DNA of 21,474 nucleotides. Origin: DAOTTW01 sp034437615. GTDB lineage: Bacteria > Chloroflexota > Anaerolineae > Aggregatilineales > Phototrophicaceae. Made by a program: the position numbers and the translations under genes. The DNA lies in NCBI GenBank assembly GCA_034437615.1, contig DAOTTW010000479.1, positions 1-21,474 of the forward strand, in the 5' to 3' direction. This document shows positions 14,464-21,388 of this stretch, piece by piece. How positions within the stretch are numbered: the stretch's first letter is position 1; each line of letters begins with the position of its first letter. The notes below the pieces were generated by a model. The model saw nothing but the letters and a program-made list of their open reading frames with translations. It was not told the DNA's origin and searched no databases.

Positions 14464-17352
14464 ATGGCGACGAACCCGGCAATAGAAGCACAACACTACG
14501 GCCAAAGCATCTGGCTGGATTACATCCACCGCGACGACCTGACGAACGGCACCATGCAGCGCTACATTGATGCGGGGGTGCTGGGCGTTACATCGAACCC
14601 GACGATCTTTCAGCAGGCCATCGGCGGCTCCCAGACCTATGATGAGACCATACGCACGATGCTGGATTTGGACGCTAACACCATCTACGAGCATCTGGCG
14701 GTTGCCGATATTCAGGCCGCTAGCGATTTATTCCTGCCCATCTATCAGCGTACCGGGGGGCGCGATGGCTACGTCAGCATGGAAGTTTCGCCACTGATCG
14801 CGCAGGATACCGACGCGACGATTGCCGAGGCCAAGCGGCTTTATGCGGCGGTTGATCGCCCGAACCTGATGGTGAAAATCCCTGCGACTGATGCAGGCAT
14901 CCCCGCTATCGAAGCGAGCATCGCCGCAGGCATCAACATCAACGTGACGCTGATCTTCTCCGTTGGCAATTACGAGCGTGTGGCCGGAGCCTATATACGT
15001 GGGCTGGAACGGCGCTTAGAAGCCGGCGAAAGCGTGGATACGATTGCATCGGTGGCCAGCTTCTTCCTCAGCCGCATTGATGCCGCCGTTGACCGCATCT
15101 TGCAAAACAACATCCGCACGGCACAGGTACACGGTGACACAGGCCGCATCGCCACGAATCGGCGTCTACTGGGGCAGGCGGCTATCGCAAATGCCAAGCT
15201 AGCGTATCGGTCTTTTCAGCGCATTTTCGTCGGGTCGCGCTTCAAGCATCTGCGTGAGGCCGGGGCACAGGTGCAGCGTCCGCTGTGGGCTTCTAGCGGG
15301 ACCAAGAACAGCGCCTACCCGGATACGATGTATGTGGATACCCTCATCGGGCGCGACACGGTGAATACCTTGCCACCGAAAACACTAGCGGCCTTCATAG
15401 ATCATGGCAAGCCGACAGAAGATGCCATCCTGCGCGACGGCGAAGCCTATTTTAATGCTGACGAAGTGATGGACCGCCTCTCCGAAGTCGGCATCAATAT
15501 GGAGCAGGTCACGCAGCGGCTACAGGCTGATGGCGTGGATGTCTTCATCGAAGCGTTTGAGACGCTGATCGAGCAGGTGGCGGCCAAGCGTATTACGCTG
15601 GCTACAGGCATTCAGGAACGGCAAAAGCTGGCACTCGGCACCCATGCCGACGCCGTTAACCATGCGGTCCGCAACCTGGACGCCAACCTTATCAATGAAC
15701 GCATCTGGAGCCGTGACGGTAGCCTCTGGAAGAACAACGGCCCCATCATCGCCAGAATTCAGCAGCGGCTCGGCTGGTTGGATGTGCTGGCAAGCATCGA
15801 CCTGGAACGCCTGAAGCGCCTGCAAAATGCCGTGAAAGACGCCGATTTTACCCATGTGCTCTTGCTTGGCATGGGCGGCAGCAGCCTTGCGCCCGATGTG
15901 ATGATGCGCACCTTTGGCGATCAGCCCGCTTACCCGCGTTTGCATGTGCTGGATAGCACCGACCCGCAGCATGTGCGTGCCACCGACGCAGCGCTTGACA
16001 TAGCCAGGACGCTCTTTATCGTATCCAGCAAATCGGGTACGACTGTCGAGACGCTGGCCTTCTTCAAGTATTTCTGGCAGCGCACAGGCGGCAAATCGGA
16101 GCAATTCCTATGCATCACAGACCCCGACACCCCGCTGGCACAGATGGCGCAGGCATACGGCTTCCGTGATACCTTCCTGAACCCGCCCGATATTGGCGGA
16201 CGCTATAGTGCGCTCAGCTATTTCGGCATGGTGCCTGCCGCGCTGATGGGCCTGGATTTAGATCGGGCATGGCGCAACGCCCGCATCATGATCGAAGCCT
16301 GTGGCGAGACCATCCCCGGCGAATTGCACCCCGGCCTGACGTTGGGCGCGGTAATAGGCGCGATTGGCAAGGCAGGCCGCGATAAGGTCAGCGTGGTAGC
16401 GACGCACTCCATGCGCTACTTCGGTGATTGGGTGGAGCAACTGATGGCCGAGAGCATCGGCAAGCAGGGTAAGGGCCTCATCCCGATTGTGGGCGCGACG
16501 GTTGGCAAGCCGCACGATCATTCGACGGACCGCCAATTTATCTATTTGCGCGTAGATGATGACACCGACATCGAAGAGACCGATGCGAGCGTGCGTGCCC
16601 TGCGTGAAGCCGGTCATCCGCGTGTGACGATGCGCCTGCCGGACACCTACGCGCTGTTCGGTGAATTCTTCCGTTGGGAATACGCCGTTGCTATCGCTGG
16701 CCACATCTATGACGTGAATCCGTTTGATGAGCCGAACGTCACCGAGTCCAAAGAGGCCACCAAAGCCATCTTAGAGCGATACGCCGAGACAGGTGAACTG
16801 CCGCATAGTGAGCCGTTTATGTCCGGCGAACGCACGCGCCTCTATTCCAATGAGGCGACGCTTGCGCCGATGCGCGAGCTATGCCGCGCACATGGCTACA
16901 ACCCCGAAAGCCGCACCGAATTGCTGGCCGCACAGTTAGCAGGGATGCAGTCGGGCGATTACATCGCGATTCTGGCCTATCTGCCACCGAATGCAGCGAC
17001 GGACGCCAAGCTACGTCAGATTCAGCGCCGGATGCGGCACGTTACCAGACGTGTTGTGACGGTTGGGTATGGTCCGCGCTATCTGCATAGCACTGGCCAA
17101 TTGCACAAAGGCGGCCCCGGCAACGGCGTCTACATCATGCTCACAAAGACACAGGGTCCAGAGGTTGACCTGGACATCCCCGGCGAGCCGTACAGCTTCG
17201 GTACGCTCATCACAGCGCAGGCAATAGGCGATATGCAGGTGCTAGAAGCGCATAATCGGCGTGTGATGCGCATTCACATCGAAGGCGACGTTCAGGCGGG
17301 GATTGATAAGTTGTTGGCGGCGATTGAGTTCGTGGAAACTCGGCGGCACTAA
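14464..17352 (+). CDS. tal-pgi: Bifunctional transaldolase / glucose-6-phosphate isomerase
   Basis: A 962-residue fusion. Residues 1 to about 375 are a transaldolase, which moves dihydroxyacetone units in the pentose phosphate pathway. The rest is a glucose-6-phosphate isomerase. Transaldolase motifs are GVTSNPTIFQQAI, the Schiff-base lysine K138 in NLMVKIPATDAGIPA, INVTLIFS, and LWASSGTKNSAYPD. Isomerase motifs are HVLLLGMGGSSLAPDVM (464-480), the sugar-phosphate loop SSKSGTT (521-527), GGRYSALSYFG, catalytic Glu in ESIGKQGKG (663 onward), and NVTESKEA with a conserved Lys. Both active sites look complete. The ATG at 14464 has AGGAG 10 nt upstream. Such fusions are known in Chloroflexota, cyanobacteria and some proteobacteria, often near zwf and gnd, but neither is in this window. 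There is no stop or frameshift at the join. Confidence 0.96.
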   Translation: MATNPAIEAQHYGQSIWLDYIHRDDLTNGTMQRYIDAGVLGVTSNPTIFQQAIGGSQTYDETIRTMLDLDANTIYEHLAVADIQAASDLFLPIYQRTGGRDGYVSMEVSPLIAQDTDATIAEAKRLYAAVDRPNLMVKIPATDAGIPAIEASIAAGININVTLIFSVGNYERVAGAYIRGLERRLEAGESVDTIASVASFFLSRIDAAVDRILQNNIRTAQVHGDTGRIATNRRLLGQAAIANAKLAYRSFQRIFVGSRFKHLREAGAQVQRPLWASSGTKNSAYPDTMYVDTLIGRDTVNTLPPKTLAAFIDHGKPTEDAILRDGEAYFNADEVMDRLSEVGINMEQVTQRLQADGVDVFIEAFETLIEQVAAKRITLATGIQERQKLALGTHADAVNHAVRNLDANLINERIWSRDGSLWKNNGPIIARIQQRLGWLDVLASIDLERLKRLQNAVKDADFTHVLLLGMGGSSLAPDVMMRTFGDQPAYPRLHVLDSTDPQHVRATDAALDIARTLFIVSSKSGTTVETLAFFKYFWQRTGGKSEQFLCITDPDTPLAQMAQAYGFRDTFLNPPDIGGRYSALSYFGMVPAALMGLDLDRAWRNARIMIEACGETIPGELHPGLTLGAVIGAIGKAGRDKVSVVATHSMRYFGDWVEQLMAESIGKQGKGLIPIVGATVGKPHDHSTDRQFIYLRVDDDTDIEETDASVRALREAGHPRVTMRLPDTYALFGEFFRWEYAVAIAGHIYDVNPFDEPNVTESKEATKAILERYAETGELPHSEPFMSGERTRLYSNEATLAPMRELCRAHGYNPESRTELLAAQLAGMQSGDYIAILAYLPPNAATDAKLRQIQRRMRHVTRRVVTVGYGPRYLHSTGQLHKGGPGNGVYIMLTKTQGPEVDLDIPGEPYSFGTLITAQAIGDMQVLEAHNRRVMRIHIEGDVQAGIDKLLAAIEFVETRRH

Positions 17353-17420
17353 TTTAGCGAGTCAGCCCGTCAGCGTTTCAGGGTACAGGCACACAACAGC
17401 GTGGTCGTGCGTTTTTCATA

Positions 17421-17486
17421 GCGGACGCAGCAAGCCGCGTCCCTACATGACCACTGTGAATCGTAGGGACGCCATTCTTGGTGTCC
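17421..17486. repeat. Two opposed REP-like hairpin units in the tal-pgi downstream gap
   Basis: Unit A folds GGACGC (17423-17428) against GCGTCC (17437-17442) and ends in CCTACA. Unit B, inverted, is GTAGGGACGCC (17463-17473) folding with GGTGTCC (17480-17486). The units point tail to tail, the reverse arrangement of the pair at 1871-1920. The 341 nt from 17353 to 17693 hold only this pair, a promoter and the leader of the next gene. No other gene is credible there: the short open frames have no ribosome sites. Confidence 0.7.
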
Positions 17487-17581
17487 GGGGCGGCGTCAGC
17501 CACGCGAGATCCTGAAGCGTCCTAATTTTCAAACGGCCTCTGAGCCACAAATACAAACGCAGAACATACATTCAGTCAACG

Positions 17582-17611
17582 TTGAATTGCAGACGGCACT
17601 TCATGTATAAT
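17582..17611 (+). promoter_or_regulatory. Sigma70-type promoter before the UlaG-like hydrolase
   Basis: TTGAAT (17582-17587), an 18-nt spacer and a perfect TATAAT (17606-17611). The predicted start near 17618 gives a leader of roughly 75 nt to the preferred TTG at 17694. Confidence 0.65.
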
Positions 17612-17679
17612 ATGGGGCGCTCATACGCAGTCGGTGTATGATGCACACAGACAACACAACCACGATGAAAAATGGACGC

Positions 17680-17684
17680 AAAGG
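17680..17684 (+). promoter_or_regulatory. Ribosome binding site that decides a TTG start
   Basis: AAAGG lies 9 nt before TTG 17694. The alternative GTG at 17634 has no ribosome site, and its extra 20 residues (MYDAHRQHNHDEKWTQRQHT) look unlike protein of this family. Confidence 0.55.
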
Positions 17685-17693
17685 CAACATACG

Positions 17694-18338
17694 TTGGATA
17701 TTACCTGGTATGGGCATAGTTGTTTTCGCCTGGTTGAGCGTGGCCAGCTAACAGTCGTCACCGACCCCTATAGCGATGGCATCGGCCTACCTGCCCCCAA
17801 ACTAAAAGCGGATCTGGTCACTATTAGCCACGATGAACCCGGTCATAACGCCGTCGACAACGTTAAGGGCTATGATTATGTGCTGGCTGGTCCCGGCGAA
17901 TACGAGCTTGGCGGGACGTTTATCACGGGCCTTGCTATGCACCACGTCAACGAAGCGACGAACACTGCACGCTACAACGTCTCGTATCTGATTGAACTCA
18001 ACGGACTGACAGTGCTGCACCTGGGCGACCTCTCACATGTACCGGAGCAATCCACCATCGAAGAGCTTGATGAGGTCAATGTGCTGCTGGTTCCGGTGGG
18101 TGGTGGGCAATCCTTGCGCGCGGATATGGCCGCTGATGTCATCGCCCTGATTGAACCGAATTACATCGTGCCTATGCATTACGCCTTGCCCGGCTTGCAG
18201 CTAGAATTAGAACCGCTTGAGCGCTTCTTGAAGGTGATGGGCGTGACCAAAGTGCAGGAGGAAGACAGCCTGCGCGTAAGCGGTTCCAGCTTACCGGAGC
18301 AACCACAGGTCGTTGTGCTGCAACCACAAATCAAGTAG
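17694..18338 (+). CDS. UlaG-like metallo-beta-lactamase-fold hydrolase
   Basis: A 214-residue metal-dependent hydrolase of the UlaG-like branch of the metallo-beta-lactamase fold. It starts MDITWYGHSCFRL, the usual opening of the group. Metal residues include H46, D47 and H51 in TISHDEPGHN, a variant of the HxHxDH motif, D112 in LHLGDLSH, and H162 in PMHYALPG. The region GPGEYELGGTFITG (66-79) is also typical. The frame opens at GTG 17634, but AAAGG 9 nt before TTG 17694 and family alignment favour the shorter form. A TATAAT promoter precedes it. Substrate is unknown: relatives include a lactonase and nucleic-acid-binding enzymes. The small gene at 18378 follows after 39 nt and is probably in the same transcript. 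Confidence 0.85.
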   Translation: MDITWYGHSCFRLVERGQLTVVTDPYSDGIGLPAPKLKADLVTISHDEPGHNAVDNVKGYDYVLAGPGEYELGGTFITGLAMHHVNEATNTARYNVSYLIELNGLTVLHLGDLSHVPEQSTIEELDEVNVLLVPVGGGQSLRADMAADVIALIEPNYIVPMHYALPGLQLELEPLERFLKVMGVTKVQEEDSLRVSGSSLPEQPQVVVLQPQIK

Positions 18339-18377
18339 TGTAGATGTGTCATAAGCAAGTTGGCAATAAGGGCTGAG

Positions 18378-18692
18378 ATGATGAGCGCTAAGTTAATTAT
18401 GAATTGGGACGTGAAGCCCGACAAGGACCAGGATTACTTTGAATTTCTGGTGCGTGAATGGGTGCCCGCCACAACCGGACTCGGCTTGCAGCCGATTGGC
18501 GCATGGTTCAGCGTCTATCAGCAGGACGTATCCGCGCCGCGCATGATGACCGAAGTGCTGGCCGACGATTTGGATACGATGCGCGACATACTCGGTAGTG
18601 ATGGCTGGGAGCGCATCCAGACAAAGCTGCTGGAATACGTGGAGAATTACACACACAAAGTCGTGCACGCAACCGGGGATTTTCAGCTATAG
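18378..18692 (+). CDS. Small protein, possibly ferredoxin-like alpha/beta fold
   Basis: A 104-residue protein without a name I can give. It begins with a strand (AKLIMNWDV), then the helix DQDYFEFLVREWVPATTGL, strands around QPIGAWFSVYQQ and PRMMTEVLA, and the helices DLDTMRDILGSDGWERIQTK and LLEYVENY. This strand-helix-strand-strand-helix order suits a dimeric alpha/beta barrel or NIPSNAP-like fold. That is inference from pattern. Start options are ATG 18378 and 18381; AGGG lies 5-8 nt upstream. A TTG at 18360 would add six residues. It follows the metallo-hydrolase by 39 nt. No signal peptide or membrane segment. Confidence 0.7.
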   Translation: MMSAKLIMNWDVKPDKDQDYFEFLVREWVPATTGLGLQPIGAWFSVYQQDVSAPRMMTEVLADDLDTMRDILGSDGWERIQTKLLEYVENYTHKVVHATGDFQL

Positions 18693-18697
18693 CCTGC

Positions 18698-18722
18698 GGA
18701 CGCGCTGCTGCGCGTCCCTACA
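18698..18722. repeat. REP-like hairpin unit between convergent genes
   Basis: GGACGCGC (18698-18705) and GCGCGTCC (18710-18717) form a perfect 8-bp stem with loop TGCT, followed by CTACA. It is the fifth unit of the CCTAC-tailed hairpin family. It sits in the 68-nt gap between two convergent genes and may stop transcription from both sides, though there is no T run. Confidence 0.7.
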
Positions 18723-18760
18723 CACAGGCCCTACAGTAGGATGCGATGACGACGATGGCG

Positions 18761-19075
18761 CTACTTATCCTTCGTTGGAATCGGCGTGGCTTCGCTGCTT
18801 TTCTTGCTTGCGTCCGTGCTTTTCGCCTCGCTACTGTTGCTGTCGCTGCCTTTTGCCGGAGCGTCACCACTGCCGTTAGCCTTCGGTTTGGCGCTGTTCG
18901 AGCTACGGGTATCGGTGACGTAAAAGCCGGACCCCTTGAAGATGACACCTGCGGCTTGCACGACACGCACCACCTGCTGACCCGTCGCAGGATCGACGGA
19001 AAGTGGCGCGTCCGTAAATTTTTGACGGACCTCGAACGTCGTACCGTCCTCACGACGATAGGTATAGGTCGGCAT
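18761..19075 (-). CDS. FmdB-like protein without zinc-ribbon cysteines
   Basis: A 104-residue protein whose first 57 residues follow the FmdB/putative regulatory zinc-ribbon pattern: MPTYTYR at the start, FEVRQKFTDAPLS, then AAGVIFKGSGFYVTDTR (41-57). In normal members two CxxC pairs bind zinc. Here the first is replaced by RREDGTT (7-13) and the second by DPATGQ (28-33), and the whole protein contains no cysteine. The tail, 58-104, is a disordered stretch rich in Ser, Lys, Ala and Asp, as in many FmdB proteins. The ATG at 19075 has GAGGGA about 9 nt upstream. FmdB function is poorly known; the name comes from a gene near formamidase and amidase genes. Conserved FKGSGFY argues the protein is still under selection. 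Confidence 0.82.
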   Translation of the reverse strand: MPTYTYRREDGTTFEVRQKFTDAPLSVDPATGQQVVRVVQAAGVIFKGSGFYVTDTRSSNSAKPKANGSGDAPAKGSDSNSSEAKSTDASKKSSEATPIPTKDK

Positions 19076-19156
19076 GGTCTGTTTCCCTCATGTATGTGTA
19101 TGCTGGATTAGTGATCGGTTGGCGAGTTGCCTCGGTCGCGCTTGGCTTGACCTAGC

Positions 19157-19187
19157 TTGATAGCACTGTTTCAAGGGTCATGATAAT
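19157..19187 (+). promoter_or_regulatory. Possible promoter before the formimidoyltransferase
   Basis: TTGATA (19157-19162) and TGATAA/GATAAT (19181-19187) with an 18-19-nt spacer. This would give a leader of about 75 nt to 19270. The match is moderate. Confidence 0.4.
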
Positions 19188-19269
19188 GCAAAATGCTTAG
19201 AAACAAGCCAACACCGCGCCATATTCTGATGGACTTTTTAGGCAAATCGCACAGGCCAATCAGCTTATC

Positions 19270-20202
19270 ATGGCCGGGTCGTCTATGCAAACATCCACCA
19301 ACAAAGCAGGTACATCAGCCATCGTTGAATGCATTCCGAATTTCAGCGAAGGCCGCAATCTGGCCATCATCGACGCACTGGCCAGCATCGTGCAGGGCAC
19401 ACCCGGCGTCAAACTCTTGCATCGCACCAGCGATTATGACCATCACCGCAGCGTGCTGACCTTCGCTGGGGCACCGCAGGCCGTGCTGCAAACGGCCTAT
19501 GCGCTGATCGCCAACGCCGCCCAGCACATCGACCTGACGCAACATCGCGGCCAGCATCCGCGTGTGGGCGCAACGGATGTCGTGCCCTTTGTGCCGATTC
19601 GTGGCCTTACGCTGGCCGATTGTGTGCGGATGGCGCAGGGGCTTGGTCAGCGCGTGGGGGATGAATTGGGTTTGCCTGTGTATCTGTATGAGGCCGCAGC
19701 AACACGCCCCGAACGGCGCAATCTGGCCCATGTGCGGCGCGGTGAATACGAAGGGCTACAAGCCAGCATCCGCAGTGACCCGTCGCACCAGCCGGATTAC
19801 GGGCCTGCACGCATCGGTAAGGCTGGCGCTGTAATCATCGGCGCACGCGAAGCCCTGATTGCCTACAACGTCTTTTTGAGCACAGACGATGTAACCATTG
19901 CGAAGCGCATCGCACAGGCTGTACGTGGCTCAAGCGGTGGCTTGGTGCACGTCAAGGCATTGGGCTTGCTGGTTGATGGTCGGGCGCAGGTCAGCATGAA
20001 CCTGACGGACTATCGGCGCACGCCCTTGCATCGTGCGGTGGAGCTTATCCGGCGTGAGGCAGCGCGTTATGGGGTGCAGGTTGTGCGCTCTGAACTGATC
20101 GGCTTGATCCCACAGCAGGCGCTGCTAGATGCTGCCGCGTGGTATTTGCAGCTTGACGGTTTCGACGCCTCATGGGTGCTGGAAAACCAGCTTGATGATT
20201 AG
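19270..20202 (+). CDS. ftcD: Glutamate formimidoyltransferase, stand-alone
   Basis: Transfers the formimino group between formiminoglutamate and tetrahydrofolate. The 310-residue protein is the formiminotransferase domain only, without the cyclodeaminase domain found in animal FTCD. Visible motifs are VECIPNFSEGRN (19-30), DYDHHRSVLTFAG (55-67) and the catalytic His in QHPRVGATDVVPFVP (H96). The later blocks EAAATRPERRNLAHVRRGEYEG, in two parts, and VSMNLTDYRRTPL also fit. The ATG at 19285 is an alternative start five codons in; neither has a strong ribosome site. No histidine-utilisation genes are nearby. Stand-alone bacterial enzymes of this type can also process 5-formyltetrahydrofolate, a possible role here. 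Confidence 0.92.
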   Translation: MAGSSMQTSTNKAGTSAIVECIPNFSEGRNLAIIDALASIVQGTPGVKLLHRTSDYDHHRSVLTFAGAPQAVLQTAYALIANAAQHIDLTQHRGQHPRVGATDVVPFVPIRGLTLADCVRMAQGLGQRVGDELGLPVYLYEAAATRPERRNLAHVRRGEYEGLQASIRSDPSHQPDYGPARIGKAGAVIIGAREALIAYNVFLSTDDVTIAKRIAQAVRGSSGGLVHVKALGLLVDGRAQVSMNLTDYRRTPLHRAVELIRREAARYGVQVVRSELIGLIPQQALLDAAAWYLQLDGFDASWVLENQLDD

Positions 20203-20538
20203 CCAAAACAACACACATAGGCCGTGAAGCGCCGGGACAACCCCAACCCAGATGTGAATATAAATGTGAATGCAAGCGTTCGGGTAGGCTCCTAGCGCCA
20301 CATGTTCTTAATTTCAGTCATCAAAGTGCACAAAGCGCCAATGCGCACAAACCCGAAATTCCAATAGTCGAAGGTTTGCACATACGCATGTCACAGCGTT
20401 CGCTAGGCACTTTTGCCCAAATATATCCCAATGTCCGCGATATATCCCAAGTTTGCTTGGGATAAACCGCCAAACTTGGGATAAAAATATGCACAAATGC
20501 GCACAAAGGAATCGGCATAGTGGCGTAGCGGGTGCGCT
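20203..20538. other. Gene-free stretch rich in short repeats
   Basis: The 336 nt between ftcD and the convergent molybdopterin gene contain no credible gene; the short frames lack ribosome sites and are Cys/Trp/Phe-rich shadows. It holds several repeat sets. ATGTGAAT occurs twice near 20250-20272. GCACAAA occurs four times, as a pair near 20328-20351 and a tighter pair at 20491-20507. AGCGTTCG occurs near 20275 and 20395. The TATCCCAA cluster at 20424-20483 is described separately. The stretch is AT-richer than the genes around it. Confidence 0.6.
20424..20483. repeat. Cluster of TATCCCAA inverted repeats with competing hairpins
   Basis: Four copies of TATCCCAA or its complement lie at 20424-20431, 20443-20450, 20457-20464 and 20476-20483. 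TATCCCAAG (20443-20451) pairs perfectly with CTTGGGATA (20456-20464) over a TTTG loop. The same left arm, extended to TATCCCAAGTTT (20443-20454), also pairs perfectly over 12 bp with AAACTTGGGATA (20472-20483). The two hairpins exclude each other. It may be an operator array, a terminator between convergent genes, or a remnant of a mobile element. Confidence 0.7.
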
Positions 20539-21165
20539 TTAATAGAAGCCGCGCCGCCCATACCGTTCTTCTGTCCAGGGGTCGCCATCGTTGTGATACC
20601 CGGCTTTTTCCCAGAAGCCAGGCTTATCAGTGGGGCTGAACTCCAGCGCCCGCAGGAATTTCGCGCTCTTCCAGAAGTAGCGCTTCGGCACGAGTGTACG
20701 CAACGGGTAGCCGTGATCTGGCGTCAGAAACTCGCCGTTGTATTTATAGGCCAGTAGTACGTCGTCGTCCAGCATCGTCTCAAATGGCAGATTCGTGGTG
20801 TAGCCGTATTCACAATGCGCGATCACATATTTTGCGTCGTCGGTCACGCCGAATAGCTTCACAAAATCGCTGAAGAGCACGCCTTCCCAGGTAGTATCGA
20901 ATTTGCTCCAACGTGTGACGCAATGAATATCTGTCGTGACAGTCACGGTTGGCAATGCGAGGAATTCTTCCCAATCCCAGGCCATTTCTCGCTGCACGGA
21001 CCCGAACACACGCAAGTCCCATGTATTGGGGTCGAACTTCGGGTTGGGGCCATAGGTCAGCACCGGAAATTTTTCGGTCAGCGATTGGCCGGGTGGCAGG
21101 CGCTGCTGTTGCTGCATTTCTTTTTCGCGCTTACGGCGGCTTAAGAGGTCGTCAAACATGCCCAT
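20539..21165 (-). CDS. Cytoplasmic molybdopterin-dependent oxidoreductase (sulfite oxidase-like)
   Basis: A 208-residue protein made of one oxidoreductase molybdopterin-binding domain, as in sulfite oxidase and MsrP/YedY. The molybdenum-ligand cysteine is C82 in TDIHCVTRWSKFDTTWEGV. Other family blocks are YGYTTNLPFE (120-129), LLAYKYNGEFLTPDHGYPLR (137-156) and RYFWKSAKFLRALEF. No Tat signal or membrane segment is present, so the enzyme should act in the cytoplasm. The N-terminus, with RRKREKEMQQQQR, is a charged helix. It lacks the dimerisation domain of true sulfite oxidases. The ATG at 21165 has AAGGGA about 9 nt upstream. Substrate unknown. No adjacent heme or membrane partner gene is visible. 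Molybdate uptake genes lie about 10 kb away in the same window. Confidence 0.9.
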   Translation of the reverse strand: MGMFDDLLSRRKREKEMQQQQRLPPGQSLTEKFPVLTYGPNPKFDPNTWDLRVFGSVQREMAWDWEEFLALPTVTVTTDIHCVTRWSKFDTTWEGVLFSDFVKLFGVTDDAKYVIAHCEYGYTTNLPFETMLDDDVLLAYKYNGEFLTPDHGYPLRTLVPKRYFWKSAKFLRALEFSPTDKPGFWEKAGYHNDGDPWTEERYGRRGFY

Positions 21166-21353
21166 TACACTGCATCCCTTTGCTGTGGATTACGCCTGAT
21201 AGATGTATGTATCGTACCGCAAAAAGCTGAACGTGCCCTGAACAATTTTAGGGTCCGCGCCACAAAAAAAGGTAGCACCAGCACCACAGGGCAACGTGGG
21301 CGGTGAAAATTGCCAGTTATGGCGGCTGATGCCACCCCGTAACTACTCAGGCC

Positions 21354-21382
21354 CTGGCATTTGCGGCTGGTAACAATATAAT
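21354..21382 (+). promoter_or_regulatory. Promoter that may give a leaderless transcript
   Basis: CTGGCA (21354-21359), a 17-nt spacer and a perfect TATAAT (21377-21382). The ATG at 21389 begins 6 nt after the -10 box, where transcription would itself start, so the message may lack a leader. No ribosome site is visible before this ATG. Confidence 0.5.
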
Positions 21383-21388
21383 GTTGGC

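Noticed and set aside
17532..17580. Second copy of the T/G-rich repeat near 1949, inverted (CCACAAATACAAACGCAGAA)
   Set aside because: Only loose A-rich similarity; not enough matching bases to call a repeat.
20203..20538. CRISPR-like array because of the repeated short motifs
   Set aside because: Repeats are under 15 bp, irregularly spaced and partly inverted, with no uniform spacers and no cas gene.
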